A stretch of DNA of 44,006 nt from an uncultured Anaeromyxobacter sp. (GTDB lineage Bacteria; Myxococcota; Myxococcia; Myxococcales; Anaeromyxobacteraceae): assembly GCA_903904005.1 (NCBI GenBank), contig CAIVAR010000137.1:1-44006 (forward strand). Reading direction: 5' to 3'. Position numbers and translations under genes: made by a program. Every line of letters starts with the position of its first letter. The stretch's first letter is position 1. Shown in pieces: positions 34,411 to 41,912 of this stretch. Under the pieces are notes generated by a model. That model saw nothing but the letters and a program-made list of their open reading frames with translations, had not been told where the DNA came from and ran no database searches.

Positions 34411-36723
34411 CTACTTCACCTGCACCACCACGTTCTGGACCTTCGTGCCGAGCGTCGACTGGATGCTGATCGGCGTCGAGCAGGCGGCGGTCCCCTGGAA
34501 CTGCCAGGCGCCGTTCACGACCGGGGCGGTGCCGATGACGGTGCCGCCAACGACCGAGCCCCTGTAGATGGTGATGGTGTTGCCGGCCGAGACGTTGCTC
34601 GTGCCCGACAGACGCCACTTGTTCGGCAGCGAGCAGTTGCCGGGGGCGCGGATGGTGAGGTTCTCGGCCGCGGCGACGGTGACCGTGACGGTGGCCGGAG
34701 CCGACGTCTGGACGGTGCCGTTCGTGCTCGGCAGGTTCGACACCCGGTACTGGAAGGTGCGGGTCCCGGCCGTGGTGGCGGTGTAGGTGATGGCGCCCGT
34801 GGTGGGGTTCACCGACGTGGTGCCGGTCGAGGGAGCCGTGGTGACGGTGACGGAGGCCGGGTTGAGCGTGCCGCCGTTGGCGCTGTCGTTGGCGAGCACG
34901 TTGATGACGACCGACTGGCCGGCGGTCACGTTGATGGCGCCCGCGGTCGGGTCGGCGACGGCCGACGGCACGGGGCCGTTCGGGTCGGCGGTGACGGCGA
35001 CGTTGACCGTGCCCACGTTGGACACGCCCACCCCGTTCGCCACGGTGTACCTGATGACCGCGTTGCCGGTCACGGTGGGGGCCCGGTAGAAGATCTGGCC
35101 GTTCAGCACGGAGGCGGTGCCGATGACCGGGGCCGGGGCGACGATGGTCAGGGTGGCCGGGTTGATGCCGGCGCCGGTGTCGTTGGCGAGCACGTTGATG
35201 GGGATCGCCGCGACGGTGTTCTGGACCACCTCGGCGGTGTCGTCACCGGCGTAGGGAACGCCGGCGGGGTAGGCGGGGGCGTTCGCGACCGTCGTGTCGG
35301 CGATGCCCTGGCCGCCCTTGGAGGAGGCGACCCGGACGAAGGCCGGGGGGACCGGGCCGGCGGCGGCGGCGAAGGTCACCTCGGCGCGGTCGACGGTGGA
35401 GACGGTTGCGGTGGCGGTCGGGTAGCCGGCGAGGGAGAGGGCGGCCGGCGGGATCGTCGGGCTCACCGTGATGTCGCCCTTGTCGCTGGAGGTGGCGACG
35501 ACCGTCAGCGTGCCAGTGGAGGCGTCGTAGCTGGCCGACTTCACGACCACCTCGTCGACGACGTGGCTGACGATGGAGGTCGGGGGAACGTCGTTGCTGT
35601 TGGTCACCGTGATCTGGGTGGGGACGTCGATGCTGGGAACGGGGATGCCCTGCGCGTACCAGTCGCCGAGGGTGGTCGGGCCTGCCAGCAGGACCGGGGC
35701 GACCGAGTGGCCGGCGGCGGTGAGCTTGGGGCCGTTGACCTGGCCGGGGCTCTTCGAGGCGCGGGCCATCACGTCGACCTGCGAGGCGGCGTCGTTGCGG
35801 GAGAAGGTGGCGCGCGTCACGCTCAGCGGGCTGCCCACCGGGACGGTCGGGTCATGCAGCATGCCGGTGACGGTGAACAGGTTCTCGCGGTAGCAGGTGT
35901 CGGGGAGGCCCGGGCCGTCGAAGGGGCCGCAGATCTCGAACCAGTTGGTGTTGAAGGGGCTGCCCGTGATGTAGCGCGGGGTCACGCCGTCGCCGAGGAA
36001 GTACCGGCTGACGTTGGGGATGAAGCCGGTGACCTCGTCGAAGGGGAGGACGAGGGGCTGCGCGGCGGGGCCGCCCGGGAAGGGAACGAAGGCGACGCCG
36101 GTGGCCGGGTCGATCTGGGTATCCTCGACGTGCTGGAGGAACGGGCCGACACGGCTCGAGAGCGCGTCGGTGAAGATGCCGGGGGCGGTCCCGACGTCCT
36201 CGGTGAAGACGATGTCGCGGTTGCCGACGCCGGCGATGATGTTGGAGAAGGTCTCGGTGCCGTACGGGTGGGTGACCGTGTAGGTGCCGTCGAAGGGCAC
36301 GCCGGCCGTCACGCGGATGCGGGAGAAGACCGCCTGCTGGCCGATGGCCGGCGCGCCCGACGCGAAGGCGGCCTCGAGCGCGAGGACCAGGAGGGCCTTC
36401 TTGCCGCCGGGGAGGGCGACGGGGTTCGAGACGACGCGGTGGAAGAAGACCTCGTCCGGGAAGTTGGTGGGGAAGACGTACGGAGGCGTCGGGCCCGCGA
36501 GCAGGCAGGCCGTCTCCTGGGTGAGGAGCGGGTCCTGGACGGCGGTGACCTTGGGGAGGCAGAGGTCGAGGACCATCCCGTTCAGGTCCTGGTACCAGAT
36601 CGGGAAGCCGTTGCCAGGAGGCGCGGGGTTGTTGGCGGGGCCGACCCGATTCAGGTCTGCGGAGGCAACGCTCGCCAGGGCGAGCATCGTGACTGCTGTG
36701 GAGATCTTGGCGAGCTGCTTCAT
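34411..36723 (-). CDS. Large secreted protein with two bacterial Ig/cadherin-like repeats
   Basis: A 770-residue exported protein: signal peptide ending near ASVASA (residue 22), a 450-residue N-terminal region without a recognised family, then two repeats of about 95 residues beginning near INVLANDTGAGINPATLTI and INVLANDSANGGTLNPASVT, the pattern of Big/cadherin-5-like domains in surface proteins. A C-terminal 85-residue beta-rich domain has paired cysteines. There is no LPxTG-type anchor. Codon use is less GC-biased than in neighbours and the composition is Thr/Val/Ala-rich. AGGAG lies 8-12 nt before the ATG at 36723. Confidence 0.78.
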   Translation of the reverse strand: MKQLAKISTAVTMLALASVASADLNRVGPANNPAPPGNGFPIWYQDLNGMVLDLCLPKVTAVQDPLLTQETACLLAGPTPPYVFPTNFPDEVFFHRVVSNPVALPGGKKALLVLALEAAFASGAPAIGQQAVFSRIRVTAGVPFDGTYTVTHPYGTETFSNIIAGVGNRDIVFTEDVGTAPGIFTDALSSRVGPFLQHVEDTQIDPATGVAFVPFPGGPAAQPLVLPFDEVTGFIPNVSRYFLGDGVTPRYITGSPFNTNWFEICGPFDGPGLPDTCYRENLFTVTGMLHDPTVPVGSPLSVTRATFSRNDAASQVDVMARASKSPGQVNGPKLTAAGHSVAPVLLAGPTTLGDWYAQGIPVPSIDVPTQITVTNSNDVPPTSIVSHVVDEVVVKSASYDASTGTLTVVATSSDKGDITVSPTIPPAALSLAGYPTATATVSTVDRAEVTFAAAAGPVPPAFVRVASSKGGQGIADTTVANAPAYPAGVPYAGDDTAEVVQNTVAAIPINVLANDTGAGINPATLTIVAPAPVIGTASVLNGQIFYRAPTVTGNAVIRYTVANGVGVSNVGTVNVAVTADPNGPVPSAVADPTAGAINVTAGQSVVINVLANDSANGGTLNPASVTVTTAPSTGTTSVNPTTGAITYTATTAGTRTFQYRVSNLPSTNGTVQTSAPATVTVTVAAAENLTIRAPGNCSLPNKWRLSGTSNVSAGNTITIYRGSVVGGTVIGTAPVVNGAWQFQGTAACSTPISIQSTLGTKVQNVVVQVK

Positions 36724-37023
36724 TTTCGGACTCCTCGTTGCGCGGCGAATTGCCGGGCTCTCCACCACGAGACACTTGACCTGTGTCAAGCCCTGTCCCC
36801 TGATCAGGGTATAGTCGACCGGAGGTATCCAGATTGAACCCCTGGAGAGCAGGATCAATTTCCGGAATCATGGCGCGCTGTGGCACGTGCGCGCGCCTGA
36901 TCGCACTCGGGGAAACTTCGCTTACCCGCCTCGCCGCGATCGGGCGCGACGGCTACCGGATCGGCTCCGGATTCCGGTCGCCGTCCCGCATGGGTTCCCC
37001 TCGATCCGGGGGTCGCGTCGCGA
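36724..37023. promoter_or_regulatory. 300-nt intergenic region upstream of the Ig-repeat gene
   Basis: This is the longest non-coding stretch in the window, and less GC-rich. It holds the inverted repeat CTTGAC-ctgt-GTCAAG (36775-36790), the palindrome CCCTGATCAGGG (36798-36809) and, directly after it, TATAGT (36810-36815) on the plus strand, with GGTATA giving TATACC on the minus strand. I see no gene or RNA in it. It is the likely control region of the secreted protein gene. Confidence 0.45.
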
Positions 37024-37638
37024 TCAGCGGCTGGCGCCGCCCCGTCGCTGCGGCATCTGCCCCCGGTTGGCCGGCAGCGTCGACGGCGGGGGGTCGGGAG
37101 GAGGCGGCGGCGCGATCGACGGCGGCATGTCCAGCTCGAAATCGTAGGTCGCGCGGGCGCCTGCCGGATACGAGGTGCCCTTCACGACCTGTCCGCGCAG
37201 GGTGCGCTGCGCGCATTCGACGAGCCCCGCGGTCGCGCCGCCCCAGCTCTTCACGCGGGAGTCGAGCACCGCGAAGCCGCCGCCCGACTGGGCCTCGAGA
37301 TCGAGCGTGAGGACGCCCGGGAGCGGGGAGTGGGGAGGGTAGGTGCGGAAGCAATCCACGAGCGGCTCGGAGAGCGCGATCCGGACCGCGCCAGCCGGAA
37401 GCTGGAGGCTCCGCGGGCCGGGCGGGTAGCCCTTCGCGCCCTTGGCCTGGGCCAGGGCCTCGGCGGCGATCACCGCCGGCGAGGAGGCGGACGGGCCCGA
37501 CGGCTGGACCGGTCCCGGCGCCTGGACGGCGGGTGAACCGCCGCCCGTGTCACCCCCGGTGAACAACAGCACCGCCCCGATCGCCACCGCGCCCAGGAAC
37601 AGGATGGCCCCGACGGCCAGGAGCACGAGTTTCTTCAC
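37024..37638 (-). CDS. Membrane-anchored protein with AgmX/PglI C-terminal-like domain
   Basis: A 204-residue protein: one N-terminal membrane helix (about 4-28), a Pro/Ser/Gly-rich linker to about 60, a domain with two cysteines spaced as in the AgmX/PglI C-terminal family (VDCFR... LPGVLTLDLEAQSGGG ... VECAQRTLRG ... YPAGARATYDFEL), and a proline-rich tail. AgmX proteins in myxobacteria are linked to gliding and TonB-like envelope machinery; the match is by pattern only. GTG 37638 overlaps the regulator stop as GTGA, so it belongs to the kinase-regulator operon. Confidence 0.6.
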   Translation of the reverse strand: MKKLVLLAVGAILFLGAVAIGAVLLFTGGDTGGGSPAVQAPGPVQPSGPSASSPAVIAAEALAQAKGAKGYPPGPRSLQLPAGAVRIALSEPLVDCFRTYPPHSPLPGVLTLDLEAQSGGGFAVLDSRVKSWGGATAGLVECAQRTLRGQVVKGTSYPAGARATYDFELDMPPSIAPPPPPDPPPSTLPANRGQMPQRRGGASR

Positions 37639-39005
37639 GGCGAGTCCTTGTCCCTCCCCGCCTCGACCAGGCCGTGGCGGGCCAGCTTCTCGTAGAGGGT
37701 CGACCGGTGCAGCCCGGAGAGCTCGGCCGCCTTCCCCACCGCGCCCCCGGCCTCCCGCAGGAGGTCCTCCAGGTACTTCCGCTCCCAGGCGTCGCGGGCG
37801 GCCCGGTAGCGCCCCTCGCCGGCGATCTCGGCGGCGCGCGCCGCGATCTCGGGGGGGAAGTCGCCGACGGCGAGGTGGTCGCCGCGGGCGAGGAGCAGCG
37901 CCCGCTCGATGGCGTGCTCGAGCTCCCGGATGTTCCCCGGCCAGGAATGGTCGAGCAGCGCACGCATCGCCTCGGCGTCGGGCATGAGCGGCGGCCGCGA
38001 CAGGCGCACGGCGTGCTTCTGCACGAGGTGCTCGATGAGCAGGGGGATGTCCTCGCGCCGCTCCCGCAGCGGGGGCAGCCGCATGGGGACGACCCGGAGC
38101 CGGTACCAGAGATCCTCGCGGAACTTCCCGTCCTGCACCGCCTTCTTGAGATTCTCGTTGGTCGCCGCCACCACCCGCACGTTGGACTTCTGCGGCTTGC
38201 GGCTCCCCACCGGGATGAACTCGCCGTCCTGCAGGACACGGAGCAGCTTGGGCTGGAGCAGCGGGGAGAGCATGCCGATCTCGTCGAGGAAGAGGGTTCC
38301 CCCGTCGGCCTCGGCGAAGAAGCCCTTGCGGGCCTGGTCGGCGCCGGAGAAGGCTCCCTTCTCGTGGCCGAAGAGCTCGCTCTCGGCCAGGTTCTCCGGG
38401 ATGGCGCTCATGTTGAGCGCCAGGTACGGCCCCTTGGCCCGGCCGGAGAGGCCGTGGATGGTCCGGGCCAGCACGTCCTTTCCCGTCCCGCTCTCCCCCT
38501 CGATGAGCACCGGGACGTCGGACGGGGCGATCCGCTCGGCGATGGAGATGATCTCCTTCATCGACTGGCTCTTGCCCACCATCCCCTGCACCGAGAAGGT
38601 GCCGGAGAGCTGCTGCTTGAGCGTCCGGTTCTCGCGGCGGAGGGCGCCGTGCTCGGCGGCGCGCTGCACCATCACCTCGAGCTCCTCCGGATCGAAGGGC
38701 TTCTTGAGATAGTCGAAGGCGCCGGCCTTCATGGCCTCGACCGCCGTCTCCACGGTGGCGAAGGCGGTCATGATGATGACCGGGATCTCCGGGACCTTCA
38801 CCTGGAAGCGCTTCAGCCCCTCGAGGCCGTCGATGCCGGGCATGCGCAGATCGGTGACGATGACGTCGAACTCGGCCCGGTCGAGCGCCGGCAGCGCCTC
38901 GGCGACCGAGGCGAAGTCGTAGACGTCGAAGCTGCGCGACAGGGCGCGCTTCACCATCTGTCGCGCCGAGTCCAGGTCGTCGATGACCATCACGCGCAGC
39001 TTCAT
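37635..39005 (-). CDS. NtrC-family sigma-54-dependent response regulator
   Basis: A 456-residue transcription activator: receiver domain (VIDDLD, phospho-acceptor in VTDLRMPGIDG), AAA+ domain with Walker A GESGTGKD and Walker B GGTLFLDEIG, an arginine-rich RERREDIP segment, and a Fis-type helix-turn-helix (GKAAELSGLHRSTLYEKL). The sigma-54 contact loop reads GAFSGA in place of the usual GAFTGA. Start ATG 39005 and the kinase stop overlap as ATGA, making them a two-component pair. Targets are unknown; the divergent cytochrome gene is a candidate. Confidence 0.92.
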   Translation of the reverse strand: MKLRVMVIDDLDSARQMVKRALSRSFDVYDFASVAEALPALDRAEFDVIVTDLRMPGIDGLEGLKRFQVKVPEIPVIIMTAFATVETAVEAMKAGAFDYLKKPFDPEELEVMVQRAAEHGALRRENRTLKQQLSGTFSVQGMVGKSQSMKEIISIAERIAPSDVPVLIEGESGTGKDVLARTIHGLSGRAKGPYLALNMSAIPENLAESELFGHEKGAFSGADQARKGFFAEADGGTLFLDEIGMLSPLLQPKLLRVLQDGEFIPVGSRKPQKSNVRVVAATNENLKKAVQDGKFREDLWYRLRVVPMRLPPLRERREDIPLLIEHLVQKHAVRLSRPPLMPDAEAMRALLDHSWPGNIRELEHAIERALLLARGDHLAVGDFPPEIAARAAEIAGEGRYRAARDAWERKYLEDLLREAGGAVGKAAELSGLHRSTLYEKLARHGLVEAGRDKDSP

Positions 39006-40468
39006 GCACCCTCCTTCGCACCGGGCAGCCGGATGGAGAACGTGGCCCCCGCCCCGGGCCGGCTCTCCACCGACACGGAGCCGCCGTGGGCCTCGACCGC
39101 CTGCCGCACGATGGCCAGCCCCAGCCCCGTGCCGGTCGCCTTGGTGGTGTAGAACGGCTCGAACACCTTCGCACGGGTCTCTTCGTCCATCCCCGGTCCG
39201 TCGTCCTGGACCTGGAGGACGAGGTCGCTCCCGTCGCGCCCCCCGGAGAACCGCAGGATGCCCCCCCCGTCCGGCTGCATCGCCTGGATGGCGTTCAGCC
39301 CCAGGTTCATGAAGGCCTGCCGGATGAGCTCGGGGTCGATGCGGACCTCCGGCGCGTCGGGGGCGTAGCGCAGCTCCACGGCCACGGAGGCCGACTTGGC
39401 GGCCGGTCCGAGCATCTCCGCCACCTCGCTCATCACCGGCTCGGCCGGCTGGACCTGGGCCTTGCCGGGGCGGGCCCGGGCGAAGACCAGGAAGCGCTCC
39501 ATCAGCCCGGCCGCCCGGACCACCTCCCGCTTCACCGCCTCGAGGTCGGGCCGGTTGGGATGCCCCTCGGGCAGCTCGCGCAGGGCGACGGCGTTGAAGC
39601 CCCGGATCACGTTGAGCGAGTTGCCGAGCTCGTGGGCGAAGCCGGCGGCGATGCCCCCCAGCGTGGCGAGCCGGTCGGCCCGCAGCACCTCGCGCGTCTT
39701 CTGCTCGACCCGCTCGGCCAGCGAGGAGATGAGCTTCTCGTTCTCCTGCCGCCGCTCCTCCAGCCGCAGCGACATCTTGTTCACCGCGGTGACGAGGTCG
39801 GCGAGCTCCCGGTCGGGCGGAACGGGCAGCTGCACCCCGCTCTCCTCGCCGAGCCGCTCCGAGGCCTCCACCACCAGCTCGAGCGGACGGGCGATCCGGA
39901 TGAGGAAGTAGCTCGCCATCATCAGGCCGACCGCGATCCAGAACGCGGCCACCACCGCCACGCCCCAGGCCAGGCGGCGCGCGTCCCCCACCACCTCCTC
40001 GTGCGAGTAGTCGAGGTAGAAGGCCCCGACGAGCTCCCCCTCCCGGAGGATCGGCGCGCTGGCCACGATGCCCTCGGGGTGGATGAGCCGCTGCAGGGCC
40101 TCGAGGGGCGTGGCCCCGCGCTGGAAGATGCTCGGCGGGGCGTGCTCGGGGCAGGGCTCCTTCCGGACGGCGGCGCAGGCCACCAGCCCGCCTCCCCGGT
40201 TGACCACCCAGACCCGGTCGAAGGGGCCGGCCTGGAGAACCCGGCTCGCGAGCGCGTCGAGGGCCTCCTTCCCGCCCGGCTCGATCCCGTCCGGGAGCAG
40301 CCAGCGCGAGGCCGACGGGGCCGACGAGGCGGCGATGGCGCTCCCCTCGCGCAGGAGCAGCTCCTGGCCGCGCAGGAGGTCGCGCCAGAGGGCCACCGCC
40401 GTCACCCCCGTGGTCGCGAAGACCACGAGGCCGGCGATGAGGACGAAGAGCTTGAGGCGGAGGGTCAC
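39002..40468 (-). CDS. NtrB-type membrane sensor histidine kinase
   Basis: A 488-residue kinase: membrane helix about 5-27, a periplasmic sensor of about 130 residues, a second helix about 160-185, HAMP (RIARPLELVVEASERL), HisKA with GFAHELGNSLNVI (phospho-histidine) and ATPase motifs NLGLNAIQAM, DDGPGM and GTGLGLAIV. The sensor domain holds a cysteine-rich stretch (ACAAVRKEPCPEH). The start is a GTG at 40468, only 39 nt from the divergent dodecaheme cytochrome gene. Confidence 0.9.
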   Translation of the reverse strand: MTLRLKLFVLIAGLVVFATTGVTAVALWRDLLRGQELLLREGSAIAASSAPSASRWLLPDGIEPGGKEALDALASRVLQAGPFDRVWVVNRGGGLVACAAVRKEPCPEHAPPSIFQRGATPLEALQRLIHPEGIVASAPILREGELVGAFYLDYSHEEVVGDARRLAWGVAVVAAFWIAVGLMMASYFLIRIARPLELVVEASERLGEESGVQLPVPPDRELADLVTAVNKMSLRLEERRQENEKLISSLAERVEQKTREVLRADRLATLGGIAAGFAHELGNSLNVIRGFNAVALRELPEGHPNRPDLEAVKREVVRAAGLMERFLVFARARPGKAQVQPAEPVMSEVAEMLGPAAKSASVAVELRYAPDAPEVRIDPELIRQAFMNLGLNAIQAMQPDGGGILRFSGGRDGSDLVLQVQDDGPGMDEETRAKVFEPFYTTKATGTGLGLAIVRQAVEAHGGSVSVESRPGAGATFSIRLPGAKEGA

Positions 40469-40492
40469 TATCGGGGCCCGGGATCGTTCGAC

Positions 40493-40498
40493 TAGAAT
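40493..40498 (+). promoter_or_regulatory. Possible -10 element of the dodecaheme cytochrome gene
   Basis: TAGAAT (five of six consensus positions) ends 9 nt before ATG 40508 without a Shine-Dalgarno between. No sigma-54 element was recognised in this 39-nt divergent gap. Confidence 0.35.
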
Positions 40499-40507
40499 GC
40501 CACCCCC

Positions 40508-41398
40508 ATGCGCCGGAGGCCCCTTTTTTACGTGGTCGCGGTCGTGGCGGTGCTCCTCTTCCTCGCGGCCGTCGCCGGGATCTGGCGGCTCAAGCGCTTC
40601 GTGGACACCGATCCGCGCCTCTGCGCGCAGTGCCACCGCGCCAGCCCCGAGTTCTCGCTCTGGGCCAAGGGAACCCACAAGAGCGTCTCCTGCCAGCGCT
40701 GCCACCACTCCTCGCCCGAGCAGGGGCTCGCCATGCTGCGCGCCTTCGTGGCCGGCCGCTCGCCGGCGGGGTCGAAGGCCCACGCGCCGGTGGAGATCGG
40801 CTCCTGCGCCTCCTGCCACCTCTCCCACGACGGAAACTGGCCCCAGGTGGGCAATTCCCGCGGCCACCGGATCCACTTCGAAGAGAAGGGGATCGCCTGC
40901 GTCACCTGCCACGCCGAGGGGATGCACGGCTTCCACCCGCTCACCGAGAGCTGCCGGAAGTGCCACGGCGAGCACACCGTCCGGGCGCAGGGCATGGCCA
41001 GGCTCCACTGCTTCGTCTGCCACGACTTCCTCTCCCCCGACCCCGGCCTGCTCCCCACCCGGCGGGACTGCCTGCGCTGCCACCGTGCCGAGGGGGTCCA
41101 TCCGGCCCGCTTCTCCGACGCCGCGCCCATGCAGTTCGACTGCGGCACCTGCCACAAGCCCCACGCCGCCACGCCGGCCGAGGCCCTCCACCGCTGCACC
41201 GACTGCCACGTGATGGCCGGGACGGCCGGGCTGCACGCCCGCCACGGCAAGGAGCGCTGCACCGCCTGCCACGGCCCCCACCTCTGGGTGGCCGGCGAGG
41301 CCGACTGCCTGCGCTGCCACGACGGGGCCGGGAAGCACGCCGCGAAAAAGGGCTGCGTCTCCTGCCATTCCTTCCGTGCGGGGCCAGCGCGGAAGTAG
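40508..41398 (+). CDS. Membrane-anchored dodecaheme c-type cytochrome (NapC/NirT-like N-terminus)
   Basis: A 296-residue cytochrome with an uncleaved N-terminal helix (about 6-26) and twelve CXXCH haem sites beginning at C39, C62, C100, C131, C149, C168, C188, C212, C230, C251, C267 and C283, about one haem per 22 residues. The first part (LCAQCHRASPEFSLWAKGTHKSVSCQRCHH) resembles NapC/NirT quinol dehydrogenases, which pass electrons from membrane quinol to periplasmic partners. The remainder looks like a nanowire-style haem chain. Eleven further histidines could serve as sixth ligands. It lies divergent to a two-component system and close to a CbcL-like gene. Confidence 0.93.
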   Translation: MRRRPLFYVVAVVAVLLFLAAVAGIWRLKRFVDTDPRLCAQCHRASPEFSLWAKGTHKSVSCQRCHHSSPEQGLAMLRAFVAGRSPAGSKAHAPVEIGSCASCHLSHDGNWPQVGNSRGHRIHFEEKGIACVTCHAEGMHGFHPLTESCRKCHGEHTVRAQGMARLHCFVCHDFLSPDPGLLPTRRDCLRCHRAEGVHPARFSDAAPMQFDCGTCHKPHAATPAEALHRCTDCHVMAGTAGLHARHGKERCTACHGPHLWVAGEADCLRCHDGAGKHAAKKGCVSCHSFRAGPARK

Positions 41399-41507
41399 AC
41401 GAAGCCGGTCGACGTCCCGGCTCGCGCATTTCATGGCGCCCTGCGTCTTGACGGGATGTGCGCGATTCCCGCACCTTCCGGGAGCGTTCCCACCGGAGGT
41501 CTCCCAC

Positions 41508-41828
41508 ATGCGTTTCATGGCACTGATCGTGACCCTCGCATCCTGGCTCATGATCTCGACCTTCGCCTTCCCGCAGAGCGGCGAGTCGTTCCTGCTGGCC
41601 TGGATCGTGGCCCTGCTGGTGTCGGGGATCTCGATCGCGTCGCCGGGCCGCATGAACCTGCGGCTCATCATCTCCGGACTGGCCTTCATCCTCTTCTGGG
41701 CCGCCATCCTGCTCCCCGACGTCTCCTTCGCCGCCCGGGTGAGCAACGGCACCGTGGGCGCGCTGCTCTTCGCGCTCGGCATCGTCCCCTCGCCGGTCCG
41801 GCGCGACGACGCGAAGTCGCGGGCGTAG
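41508..41828 (+). CDS. Small polytopic membrane protein (SPW-repeat-like)
   Basis: A 106-residue protein with about four hydrophobic segments and a short charged tail. GGAGG lies 8-12 nt before ATG 41508, which supports this start over the upstream in-frame extension. The WLMISTFAF and ILFWAAILLP stretches loosely recall SPW-repeat membrane proteins; no function follows. It is 109 nt after the dodecaheme gene and may be co-transcribed. Confidence 0.68.
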   Translation: MRFMALIVTLASWLMISTFAFPQSGESFLLAWIVALLVSGISIASPGRMNLRLIISGLAFILFWAAILLPDVSFAARVSNGTVGALLFALGIVPSPVRRDDAKSRA

Positions 41829-41856
41829 GGGCCCGACGCAACTCGACCCCGGCCGC

Positions 41857-41881
41857 GCCCCGGTGAGGGGACGACCGGGGC
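41857..41881. terminator. Possible bidirectional terminator between convergent genes
   Basis: GCCCCGGT (41857-41864) pairs perfectly with ACCGGGGC (41874-41881) around a 9-nt loop, in the 84-nt gap between the convergent small membrane protein and CbcL-like genes. There is no T-tract, so factor-independent termination would be weak. Confidence 0.35.
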
Positions 41882-41912
41882 CGAAGGGCCCTTCCGGCAG
41901 CAGGGACCGCGC

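Noticed and set aside
32581-36837. A 1418-codon open frame on the plus strand
   Set aside because: It is antisense to the M28 and Ig-repeat genes and gives a repetitive Gly/Arg/Asp/Val-rich translation with no domain.
36871-36900. Possible sigma-54 promoter (TGGCACG followed by GC-rich sequence)
   Set aside because: The -24 half is good, but the -12 half lacks TTGC and no gene follows on that strand.
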